Shown one piece after another: positions 1 to 6,389 of a stretch of 64,000 nt of DNA. The notes under the pieces were generated by a model. The model was not told the DNA's origin. It did not search any database and worked only from the letters and a program-made list of their open reading frames with translations. This stretch comes from Rhodobacter xanthinilyticus (GTDB lineage: Bacteria; Pseudomonadota; Alphaproteobacteria; Rhodobacterales; Rhodobacteraceae): NCBI RefSeq assembly GCF_001856665.1, contig NZ_CP017781.1, forward strand, positions 620,001 to 684,000, read 5' to 3'. Position numbers and translations under genes: made by a program. Numbering within the stretch: the stretch's first letter is position 1; every line of letters begins with the position of its first letter.

Positions 1-1
1 C

Positions 2-943
2 GAAGCCGTTGAAAACGCGATCAAGATCGCGCGTCACTACACCGGCCGCGCGGGCGTCATCGCCTTCGCCGGCGGCTTCCATGGCCGGACCTTCATGACC
101 ATGACGCTGACCGGCAAGGTCCAGCCCTACAAGGCCGGTTTCGGCCCGATGATGAACGATGTCTGGCACCTGCCCTACCCGAACGCGCTGCATGGCGTGT
201 CGATGGAGGACGCGATCGCCTCGCTCGAGCGCCTCTTCAAGGCCGATGTCGAGCCCTCGCGCGTTGCCGCGATCATCCTCGAGCCGGTGCAGGGCGAGGG
301 CGGCTTCGTGCCCGCACCCGAAGGCTTCATGAAGAAGATCCGCGAGATCTGCGACAAACATGGCATCGTGATGATCGCCGATGAAGTGCAGACCGGCTTT
401 GCCCGCACCGGCAAGCTCTTCGCGATGGAGCACCACGGCGTCGCCGCCGATATCACCACCATGGCCAAGGGCCTCGGCGGCGGTCTGCCGATCTCGGCGG
501 TCACCGGGCGCGCCGAAATCATGGATCACGCCCAGCCGGGCGGCCTCGGCGGCACCTATGCCGGCAACCCGCTCGGCGTCGCCGCGGCCAATGCCGTGCT
601 CGACGTGATCGAGGAAGAAGACCTGCCCGCCCGCGCCGAACGCCTCGGCGCGCGCCTCAAGCAGCGCCTCGCCGCGATCGCCGATCAAGTGCCGGAAATC
701 GTCGAGATCCGCGGCCCGGGCTTCATGAACGCGGTCGAATTCAACGTCGCGGGCACCGACACTCCGAACCCGGATTTCGTCAAACGCGTTCTGGCCGAGG
801 CGCTCGACCGCGGGCTGATCCTGCTGTCGTGCGGCGTTTACGGCAACGTGATCCGCTTCCTCGCGCCGCTCACCATCCCCGAGCCGGTCTTCGAGGAAGC
901 CCTCGAGATCCTCGAGGCGTCGATCCTCGCGGCGAAGGGCTGA
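2..943 (+). CDS. gabT: Class III aminotransferase, GabT-like (5' end outside window)
   Basis: This is the C-terminal ~313 residues of a PLP-dependent class III omega-aminotransferase, most like 4-aminobutyrate transaminase, which moves the amino group of GABA to 2-oxoglutarate in the cytoplasm. The reading frame is already open at base 2 and reads EAVENAIKIARHYTGR, typical of GabT. Visible family motifs are the cofactor-contacting IADEVQTGFARTG and the Schiff-base lysine in TTMAKGLGGGLP. The N-terminal part lies upstream of the window. The gene is followed after 3 bp by an Lrp-type regulator gene, which may control it. Substrate assignment within the family (GABA, other omega-amino acids) is inference. 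Confidence 0.85.
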   Translation, partial: EAVENAIKIARHYTGRAGVIAFAGGFHGRTFMTMTLTGKVQPYKAGFGPMMNDVWHLPYPNALHGVSMEDAIASLERLFKADVEPSRVAAIILEPVQGEGGFVPAPEGFMKKIREICDKHGIVMIADEVQTGFARTGKLFAMEHHGVAADITTMAKGLGGGLPISAVTGRAEIMDHAQPGGLGGTYAGNPLGVAAANAVLDVIEEEDLPARAERLGARLKQRLAAIADQVPEIVEIRGPGFMNAVEFNVAGTDTPNPDFVKRVLAEALDRGLILLSCGVYGNVIRFLAPLTIPEPVFEEALEILEASILAAKG

Positions 944-946
944 GCC

Positions 947-1423
947 ATGTGGGGCGAGGGGCCGCGCGCCGAGATTGCGCCGATGCGACTCGACGAAACC
1001 GACCAGCGCCTGATCGCCGCCCTGCGGCGTGACGGCCGCGCGGCGGTCTCGGATCTCGCCGTTCAGCTCGGCCTCTCGCGGGCCACCGTCCGCGCGCGGA
1101 TCGAGCGGCTCGTCGCCCGTGGCGAGATCGAGGGCTTCACCGTTCAGACCCGCTCCGACGCCGCTCTGGCGCCGGTGCGGGGGCTGATGATGCTCGCCAT
1201 CGAAGGCCGCGGCACCGAGCGGGTGATGAGCCGCCTGCTCGGCCTGCCGCAGGTTCAGGCGGTGCATACCACCAACGGCCAGTGGGATCTGATCGTGGAA
1301 ATCGGCGCGCGCGGCCTGCCCGAGCTCGACGAGACGCTGCTTGCGATCCGCCGGATCGAGGGGGTGTCGCGCTCGGAGACCAACCTGCAACTCTCGACCC
1401 GCAAACCCGCCGCGCGGCTCTGA
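947..1423 (+). CDS. Lrp/AsnC family transcriptional regulator
   Basis: A 158-residue Lrp/AsnC regulator. It has an N-terminal winged helix-turn-helix (LDETDQRLIAALRRDGRAAV, then LGLSRATVRARIERL) and a C-terminal RAM/ligand-binding domain ending in a beta-alpha-beta region (VHTTNGQWDLIVEIG). Such proteins sense amino acids. The 3-bp gap after the aminotransferase gene suggests co-transcription and control of that enzyme, which is inference. The ATG at 947 follows an AAGG stretch. An alternative ATG at 983 would begin directly at the conserved MRLDETD and cannot be excluded. Confidence 0.85.
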   Translation: MWGEGPRAEIAPMRLDETDQRLIAALRRDGRAAVSDLAVQLGLSRATVRARIERLVARGEIEGFTVQTRSDAALAPVRGLMMLAIEGRGTERVMSRLLGLPQVQAVHTTNGQWDLIVEIGARGLPELDETLLAIRRIEGVSRSETNLQLSTRKPAARL

Positions 1424-1492
1424 ACCATGCGCGGGGCTCTTGACCTGCGCCCCCGGCGGGCGCAGATCTTGGGCGCAACTTTGGAGGCGCAG

Positions 1493-1681
1493 ATGATCCT
1501 TTCCGTTCCGAACATGACCTGCGGCCATTGCAAGGCCGCCGTCGAGGCCGCGATCACCGAGGTCGGCGGCAAGGCCGTGGTGAGTCTCGAAGACCGCGAG
1601 GTCGAGGTCAACGGCCTGCCCGAGGCGACCGTTCTGGCCGCGCTGAAGGCGGCGGGCTATGAGGCCGAAATCGTCGAATAA
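1493..1681 (+). CDS. Heavy-metal-associated (HMA) domain protein, CopZ-like
   Basis: A 62-residue single-domain metallochaperone. It starts MILSVPNMTCGHCKAAVE and carries the MxCxxC metal site (Cys-Gly-His-Cys) that binds Cu(I) or a similar soft metal, followed by the usual ferredoxin-like beta-alpha-beta pattern ending AALKAAGYEAEIVE. An in-frame ATG exists at 1427, but the ATG at 1493 is preceded by a GGAGG at 1483-1487 and matches the family's normal N-terminus, so 1493 is preferred. No copper ATPase gene is adjacent, so the partner is not visible here. Confidence 0.85.
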   Translation: MILSVPNMTCGHCKAAVEAAITEVGGKAVVSLEDREVEVNGLPEATVLAALKAAGYEAEIVE

Positions 1682-1707
1682 CCCCTGATCTGGGGGCGAA
1701 ACGCCCG

Positions 1708-1731
1708 GGCGCCGCAAGGGATTGCGGCGCC
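1708..1731 (+). terminator. Strong hairpin after the HMA gene
   Basis: Perfect 10-bp arms GGCGCCGCAA and TTGCGGCGCC are separated by a 4-nt loop, 27 bp after the stop codon. There is no U-run, so it may act as an inefficient or Rho-assisted terminator, or as an mRNA end-protecting structure. Confidence 0.5.
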
Positions 1732-1772
1732 TGTGGCCGTTGCGCGGGGTCGGCAAAAATCCGCGCAAGAGA

Positions 1773-1801
1773 TTGAGAATTGTTGCAAAACCGCGTAAAA
1801 T
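1773..1801 (+). promoter_or_regulatory. Sigma-70-type promoter of the small secreted protein gene
   Basis: TTGAGA (1773-1778), 17 bp, then TAAAAT (1796-1801) lies 61 bp before the start codon at 1863. The stretch is AT-rich compared with its surroundings. Prediction from consensus only. Confidence 0.5.
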
Positions 1802-1862
1802 AACGCGCAATCGCGGGCAGGGATCAACCCTCGCCCCTCCGAGGCAGTAACGGGACAGAACC

Positions 1863-2165
1863 ATGAAAATTTCCCTCCTTGCGGCGGCTTTCGTCGCTCT
1901 GGGCACGAGCCAGGCGCTTGCCGGCGCCATCGACAGCGCCTGCCTGAAAACCGGCCGCTCCGCCGCCAACCGCGAGCTGTGCGGCTGCGTGCAGCGCGTC
2001 GCGGATATGACGCTGAGCAAATCCGACCAACGCCGCGCGGCCAAGTTCTTCAAAGACCCCGACATGGCGCAGCAGGTGCGGATGTCGGACAGCGCCTCGG
2101 ACGAGGCCTTCTGGGCGCGCTACAAGCAGTTCGCCGGCGCCGCCGAGAACTACTGCAGCAACTGA
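1863..2165 (+). CDS. Small secreted Cys-containing protein of unknown function
   Basis: A 100-residue protein with a clear signal peptide (MKISLLAAAFVALGTSQALA, cleavage after ALA at about residue 20). The mature part has four cysteines: one near the start (SACLKTG), a CGC pair (ELCGCVQRVAD) and one at the C-terminus (NYCSN), which suggests disulfides in the periplasm. The middle reads SKSDQRRAAKFFKDPDMA. Similar proteins are common in Rhodobacteraceae and have been labelled arginine transporter without visible support; no transporter feature is present here. Its 3' end overlaps the convergent phosphatase gene by 16 bp. Confidence 0.75.
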   Translation: MKISLLAAAFVALGTSQALAGAIDSACLKTGRSAANRELCGCVQRVADMTLSKSDQRRAAKFFKDPDMAQQVRMSDSASDEAFWARYKQFAGAAENYCSN

Positions 2166-2599
2166 AGCTCGGCGATCAGCCGCCGCGCGCCGGCCTCGAT
2201 CAGATCGAGGCAGCCGTCGAAATCGCGCGTGTAATAGGGGTCGGGGACATCCTGCGACCCCTTTTCATTTTGCAAGAAAAGCCGCAGCTCGGCCCGTGCG
2301 CCCTTGGGCGCGATCCGGCGCGCATCGCGCAGGTTCTGGCTGTCCATCGCGAGAATCAGCTCGAATTCCGCGAAATCCGCGGCGCGGATCTGGCGCGCGC
2401 GCAGGGCCGCGAGGTCATAGCCGCGCGCCCGCGCCGCGGCCTGCATCGGGCCATAGGGCGGCTCGCCCGCGTGCCAATCGCCGGTTCCGGCGCTGTCGGC
2501 CTTGACCGCAAGGCCCGCCTCGGCGGCCAGTTTGCGAAACACGCCTTCGGCGGCGGGGGAGCGGCAGATATTGCCAAGGCAGAGAAACAGGATACGCAT
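2150..2599 (-). CDS. Low-molecular-weight protein-tyrosine phosphatase
   Basis: A 149-residue LMW-PTP. The P-loop CLGNICRSP sits at residues 7-15 (CX5R-S, catalytic Cys7 and Arg13). The general-acid aspartate motif is DVPDPYY near residue 118. The fold is complete and the length is normal for the family, which dephosphorylates phosphotyrosine in proteins and sometimes acts like an arsenate reductase. It is divergent from cobB, with 27 bp between the two starts, and convergent with the small secreted protein gene. The physiological target is unknown. Confidence 0.9.
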   Translation of the reverse strand: MRILFLCLGNICRSPAAEGVFRKLAAEAGLAVKADSAGTGDWHAGEPPYGPMQAAARARGYDLAALRARQIRAADFAEFELILAMDSQNLRDARRIAPKGARAELRLFLQNEKGSQDVPDPYYTRDFDGCLDLIEAGARRLIAELQLLQ

Positions 2600-2626
2600 A
2601 GGGAAAGGTTAACGGAGGAGGGGCGG

Positions 2627-3316
2627 ATGGCCAAGATCGTGATTCTGACCGGGGCGGGGATTTCGGCGGAGAGCGGGATTCGCACCTTTCGCGCCTCGGA
2701 CGGGCTTTGGGAGGAGCATCACGTCGAGGATGTCGCGACGCCGGAGGGCTTTGCGCGCGACCCCGATCTCGTGCTGCGGTTCTACAATGAGCGCCGCGCG
2801 GCGGCGGCCGCGGCCGAGCCCAACGCCGCGCATCGCGCGCTGGCCGCGCTCGAATCGGATGGCCGCCACGAGGTTCTGATCGTCACGCAAAACGTCGACG
2901 ACCTGCATGAGCGCGGCGGCTCGCGCAACGTCATCCATATGCATGGCACGCTGACCGGCGCGCTCTGCGCGGCCTGCGGGCACCGTTGGCCGAGCCCGGC
3001 GGTGATGGCGCGGGGCGATTGTTGCCCCGCCTGTGGCGCGACGGCGGAACGCCCGGATATTGTGTGGTTCGGCGAGATGCCCTACCAGATGGAGGAAATC
3101 TGGACGGCCTTGCGCGCGGCAGATCTCTTCGTGTCGATCGGCACTTCGGGCAATGTCTACCCGGCGGCGGGCTTCGTGGCCGATGCGCGCCACGCCGGTA
3201 TCGCCACGCTCGAGCTCAATCTCGAGCCCTCCGCGGGCAGCGCCTATTTCGATCACGCGCTCCACGGCCCGGCGACGCGGATCGTTCCGGCCTGGGTTGC
3301 CGGGATTCTGGCCTGA
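2627..3316 (+). CDS. cobB: NAD-dependent protein deacylase (sirtuin, CobB-type)
   Basis: A 229-residue class III sirtuin that removes acyl groups from lysines using NAD+. Visible are the NAD-binding GAGISAESGIRTFR at the N-terminus, TQNVDDLHERGG, the catalytic histidine in HMHGTL, a Zn site of two CxxC pairs (CAACGHRW and CPACGATAE), and the GTSGNVYPAAG loop. The pair Y and R in FYNERR matches the acyl-pocket residues that give SIRT5/CobB enzymes desuccinylase activity. The start at 2627 follows GGAGGAGGGG; the open frame upstream (from 1979) is a shadow of neighbouring genes. Confidence 0.92.
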   Translation: MAKIVILTGAGISAESGIRTFRASDGLWEEHHVEDVATPEGFARDPDLVLRFYNERRAAAAAAEPNAAHRALAALESDGRHEVLIVTQNVDDLHERGGSRNVIHMHGTLTGALCAACGHRWPSPAVMARGDCCPACGATAERPDIVWFGEMPYQMEEIWTALRAADLFVSIGTSGNVYPAAGFVADARHAGIATLELNLEPSAGSAYFDHALHGPATRIVPAWVAGILA

Positions 3317-3342
3317 AACCGCGCGCAGGCGCCATGAATCGC

Positions 3343-3371
3343 TTGACGCGCCGCGGCTTTCCTCTTATGCC
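3343..3371 (+). promoter_or_regulatory. Sigma-70 promoter of rpmB
   Basis: TTGACG (3343-3348), 17-bp spacer, TATGCC (3366-3371), about 92 bp before the rpmB start. This is a good match for a strong alphaproteobacterial housekeeping promoter. Confidence 0.6.
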
Positions 3372-3463
3372 CCCCAAACGGATTTCCGGGCGCCGCCTTT
3401 GCGGTGCTCGTTTGTGTTGAGAAACGGGCGGACACGCGCCCCGTGAAACGAAGGATTGATGCC

Positions 3464-3751
3464 ATGTCGCGCGTCTGCGAACTGACCGGCAAGGGCCCGA
3501 CCACGGGCAACAACGTGAGCCACGCGAACAACAAGACGCGTCGCCGCTTCCTGCCGAACCTCAACGATGTCACCCTGATCTCTGACGTTCTGGGCCAGTC
3601 GTTCAAACTGCGCATTTCGGCCGCCGGCCTGCGCTCGGTCGACCATCGCGGGGGCCTCGACGCCTTCCTGATGAAAGCCGACGACACCGAGCTCTCGGTC
3701 AACGCGCTGAAGATCAAGAAAGCCATCGTGAAGGCTCAGGCCGCCGCCTGA
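3464..3751 (+). CDS. rpmB: 50S ribosomal protein L28
   Basis: A 95-residue L28 of the large ribosomal subunit. It begins [20 protein letters not shown] and contains [12 protein letters not shown], the family signature; the C-terminal extension beyond the E. coli length is normal for Alphaproteobacteria. The start is set by homology (MSRVCELTG). Upstream frame extension from 3404 is not supported. It has its own promoter and a good terminator, so it is a single-gene unit. Confidence 0.97.
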   Translation: MSRVCELTGKGPTTGNNVSHANNKTRRRFLPNLNDVTLISDVLGQSFKLRISAAGLRSVDHRGGLDAFLMKADDTELSVNALKIKKAIVKAQAAA

Positions 3752-3773
3752 GTCGCACGACCGTGCCGATCCG

Positions 3774-3808
3774 AAAGCCCCGCCTCATGGCGCGGCTTTT
3801 GCTTTTTT
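3774..3808 (+). terminator. Intrinsic terminator of rpmB
   Basis: Near-perfect stem AAGCCCCGCC / GGCGCGGCTT (one mismatch) with a TCAT loop, followed by TTGCTTTTTT. Confidence 0.8.
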
Positions 3809-3879
3809 GCCGCAGCCGCAAGGCGGGTTTCTTGACTTTGCGCATGGAACGCGGGGGCCGCGCGCGCTAAAGTGGCGCC

Positions 3880-4233
3880 ATGAACCGCAGATTTGCCCAG
3901 AGCGCCCTAGCGATCCTGCTGTCGGCAATCCTCTCGGTCACCAGCCTCACGATGGCGGTGGCCCGGGGGCAGACACGCGTCGCGGGCGAGTTCGTCATCT
4001 GCACCGGCTATGGAATTACCACGATCCAGGTCGATGAGAATGGCGAGCCCGTGGGCCCGGTTCATCTGTGCCCCGACATGGTTCTGGGGCTCATGGCGGC
4101 GCTCGACACGCCGGCCCCGACGCTCACGCGTCCCGAGGGTCAGGGCCTGCGTCTCGAGCCGCTTGCCGTGGTGCTCAGTGCCGGTCTGGCGGCGCCCCAG
4201 CCGCGGGCGCGCGACCCGCCCACCGCCGCCTGA
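3880..4233 (+). CDS. Small secreted protein, possibly DUF2946-like
   Basis: A 117-residue protein with an N-terminal signal or anchor segment (residues about 8-27) followed by a short exported domain. The core VICTGYGITTIQVDENGEP and VHLCPD places two cysteines about 25 residues apart, and the tail ends in ARDPPTAA. This pattern resembles DUF2946 proteins, which often sit beside copper-handling genes; no such gene is directly adjacent here. Family assignment is tentative. It has no RBS of note and is followed by a 300-bp GC-rich gap. Confidence 0.6.
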   Translation: MNRRFAQSALAILLSAILSVTSLTMAVARGQTRVAGEFVICTGYGITTIQVDENGEPVGPVHLCPDMVLGLMAALDTPAPTLTRPEGQGLRLEPLAVVLSAGLAAPQPRARDPPTAA

Positions 4234-4439
4234 GGCGCGTTTGCGCCCGGCAAGTGTGCGTTTCCCCTTGCCAGTCTGAGGCGGCTTTCCCGAGCCGCGG
4301 CCCGGTCCGGCATTTGTCCCGATGCCCGGCTCTGGCCCCAAGACACCCGCCCGGCGGCCCCGTGCCGCGGGGCGCCCGGGGCTCGGTTCCCGACGAGCCC
4401 CTTGCGAGCAACGCCTTTTCCCGAGGGCGTCAGATCGGC

Positions 4440-4477
4440 CTCCCCGTTGCGCCTATGCCCTTCGTCGCAACGGGGAG
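4440..4477. repeat. Long inverted repeat in the 4234-4533 gap
   Basis: Arms CTCCCCGTTGCG and CGCAACGGGGAG (12 bp, perfect) enclose a 14-nt loop. It is followed within 7 bp by a terminator hairpin. The rest of this 300-bp gap (4234-4439) is GC-rich sequence in which no convincing gene was seen. Confidence 0.6.
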
Positions 4478-4483
4478 ATGCGC

Positions 4484-4516
4484 AAAGCCCCGCGGGCCGG
4501 CCACGGGGCTTTTGCT
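4484..4516 (+). terminator. Hairpin terminator between convergent genes
   Basis: AAAGCCCCG and CGGGGCTTTT form a 9-bp stem around a GC-rich loop, with U-rich sequence on the plus side and A-rich sequence on the left. It can stop transcription from the plus strand and, on the other strand, downstream of meaB. Confidence 0.7.
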
Positions 4517-4533
4517 TTGCGATCAAGCTCTTG

Positions 4534-5520
4534 TCAGAGGCCGAGCGTGGAGAGCATCTCGGCCGCGGCGGTCGCGGGCGCGGCCTCTCCCGCCGACACG
4601 GCGGCGCCGAGCGCCTGCATCCGCGCGCGGATCTCCGGGTCGGTATGGAGCCGCGCGAGCAACCCCTCGCGCACTTCGCTCTCGAACCAGTGCCGCGCCT
4701 GCGCCGCCCGGCGGCGCTCGAAATGGCCGTTCTCGCGGCGCCAGTCGGCAAGCGTCCGCATCTCCTCCCAGGCCTTGATCAGCCCCTGCTCCTCGAGCGC
4801 CGAGACCGGCAGCGCCTTGGGGAAGCCCTCCGGGTCTTGCCCGCGCTTGCGCAAGAGCCGCAGCGCGCCGGCATAATCGCCCACGGTGCGCATCGCGGCG
4901 GGCTTGAGATCGCCATCGGCCTTGTTCACGAGGATCATATCCGCCATTTCCATGATCCCGCGCTTCACGCCCTGCAGCTCGTCGCCCCCCGCCGGCGCCA
5001 TCAGCAGGATGAAGAGATCGGTCATCTCCGCGACCAGCGTCTCCGACTGGCCGACGCCGACCGTCTCGATCAACACCACATCGAACCCCGCCGCCTCACA
5101 CAGGCTGACCGCCTCGCGGGTGCGCCGCGCGACGCCCCCCAGATGCGCCTGGCTCGGCGAGGGGCGGATGAAGGCGTTGGGCTCGCGCGAGAGCCGCTCC
5201 ATCCGGGTCTTGTCGCCGAGGATCGAGCCGCCCGAGCGCGCCGAGCTCGGGTCGACCGCGAGCACCGCAACCTTCAGCCCCTGGCCGATCAGCATCGTGC
5301 CGAAGCTCTCGATGAAGGTCGATTTGCCCACCCCCGGCGTGCCCGACAGCCCGATGCGCAGCGCCTGCCGCCCGGCTGGCGCCAGCGCCTCCAAGAGCGC
5401 GGCGGCCTGCGCGCGATGATCGGCGCGGGCCGATTCGACCAGCGTGATCGCGCGGGCCAGCGCGCGGCGGTCCCCGGCGAGGATCTTGGCGGCGAAGTCG
5501 GGCAGGAGAGATGCGGTCAT
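4534..5520 (-). CDS. meaB: Methylmalonyl-CoA mutase-associated GTPase MeaB
   Basis: A 328-residue G3E-family P-loop GTPase (MeaB/ArgK) that protects and helps reload the B12-dependent methylmalonyl-CoA mutase. Walker A is GTPGVGKS at residues 60-67. Switch and base-recognition motifs follow: AVDPSSARSGGSILGDKTRM, ETVGVGQSE and the guanine-binding NKAD. Length and C-terminal dimerisation region are normal. The mutase genes are not in this window. In Rhodobacteraceae this activity belongs to propionate metabolism and the ethylmalonyl-CoA pathway, so a link to those pathways is inference. Confidence 0.93.
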   Translation of the reverse strand: MTASLLPDFAAKILAGDRRALARAITLVESARADHRAQAAALLEALAPAGRQALRIGLSGTPGVGKSTFIESFGTMLIGQGLKVAVLAVDPSSARSGGSILGDKTRMERLSREPNAFIRPSPSQAHLGGVARRTREAVSLCEAAGFDVVLIETVGVGQSETLVAEMTDLFILLMAPAGGDELQGVKRGIMEMADMILVNKADGDLKPAAMRTVGDYAGALRLLRKRGQDPEGFPKALPVSALEEQGLIKAWEEMRTLADWRRENGHFERRRAAQARHWFESEVREGLLARLHTDPEIRARMQALGAAVSAGEAAPATAAAEMLSTLGL

Positions 5521-5639
5521 CGGAGGCCTTCGGTCATGGGGTCACGAAACCGTCAGGAAGAGTGAGGCGGTTTGCCGTTTCTTGCCTCTTCCGGGCGGTG
5601 TATGTCCAGACCGAACACCGATTTGCCGGAGGAACGCCC

Positions 5640-6383
5640 GTGTCGACCGTTCGCACCCTGATCCGCAAAACCGCCGCGCTGAGCCTCGCCGGGCTTCTGG
5701 CGCTGAGCTTGCCCGCGCAGGCCGATCAGACCGATCGCATCGTTTTTGATGTGATCTTGAAAGGGGTTACGGCGGGCCAGCTGTCGATCAACGGCAAGAT
5801 CGAGGGCGCGAGCTATGGCGCGACCGGCACGCTGCAAACCACCGGCCTCGTCGGCATGCTGAAAAAGCTGCGCCATGACGCCGCGGTCTCGGGCAGCTTC
5901 CGCGCGGGCCGCTTCACGCCGCTCAAATATTCCGAAACCGCGCAGCGCAACGGCAAGGTGATCGACCACGGGATCATCTACAAGGCCGGCACGCCGGTCT
6001 CGGTGACCCGCAACCCGCCGCGCACCCCCGGCGCGCTCGATGTCGAGCCCGCAAATCAGGGCGGCACCATCGACCCGCTGACCGCGCTTTACGCCGTCCT
6101 GCGCGATGTCGACCGCGCCGAGGCCTGCAAGCTCGACGTGAAGATGTATGACGGCTCGAAGCGCAGCCAGGTCCGCCTCGAGGCGCCGCAGGCCGCGGGC
6201 GAGGGTGTCGTCTGCAAGGGCGAATATCGCCGGCTTGAGGGGTTCTCGCCCGAGGATATGGCCGAGAAGAGCCGCTTCCCCTTCACGCTGACCTATGCGC
6301 CGACCCCCGATGGCGCGCGGCTGCAGGTGATCGAGATTTCGACCGATACGATCCTTGGACAAGGCCGTCTGAAACGGCGATAA
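5640..6383 (+). CDS. DUF3108 domain-containing exported protein
   Basis: A 247-residue exported protein starting at GTG 5640, chosen because GGAGGA lies 8 bp upstream and a signal peptide follows directly (TAALSLAGLLALSLPAQA). The mature part matches DUF3108: VFDVILKGVTAGQLSINGKI, GMLKKLRHDAAVSG and FTPLKYSE. The family is periplasmic and of unknown function. It lies 6 bp before hrpB and is probably co-transcribed with it. The frame is open upstream to 5511 but overlaps the meaB start region and is rejected. Confidence 0.8.
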   Translation: MSTVRTLIRKTAALSLAGLLALSLPAQADQTDRIVFDVILKGVTAGQLSINGKIEGASYGATGTLQTTGLVGMLKKLRHDAAVSGSFRAGRFTPLKYSETAQRNGKVIDHGIIYKAGTPVSVTRNPPRTPGALDVEPANQGGTIDPLTALYAVLRDVDRAEACKLDVKMYDGSKRSQVRLEAPQAAGEGVVCKGEYRRLEGFSPEDMAEKSRFPFTLTYAPTPDGARLQVIEISTDTILGQGRLKRR

Positions 6384-6389
6384 GGCGGC

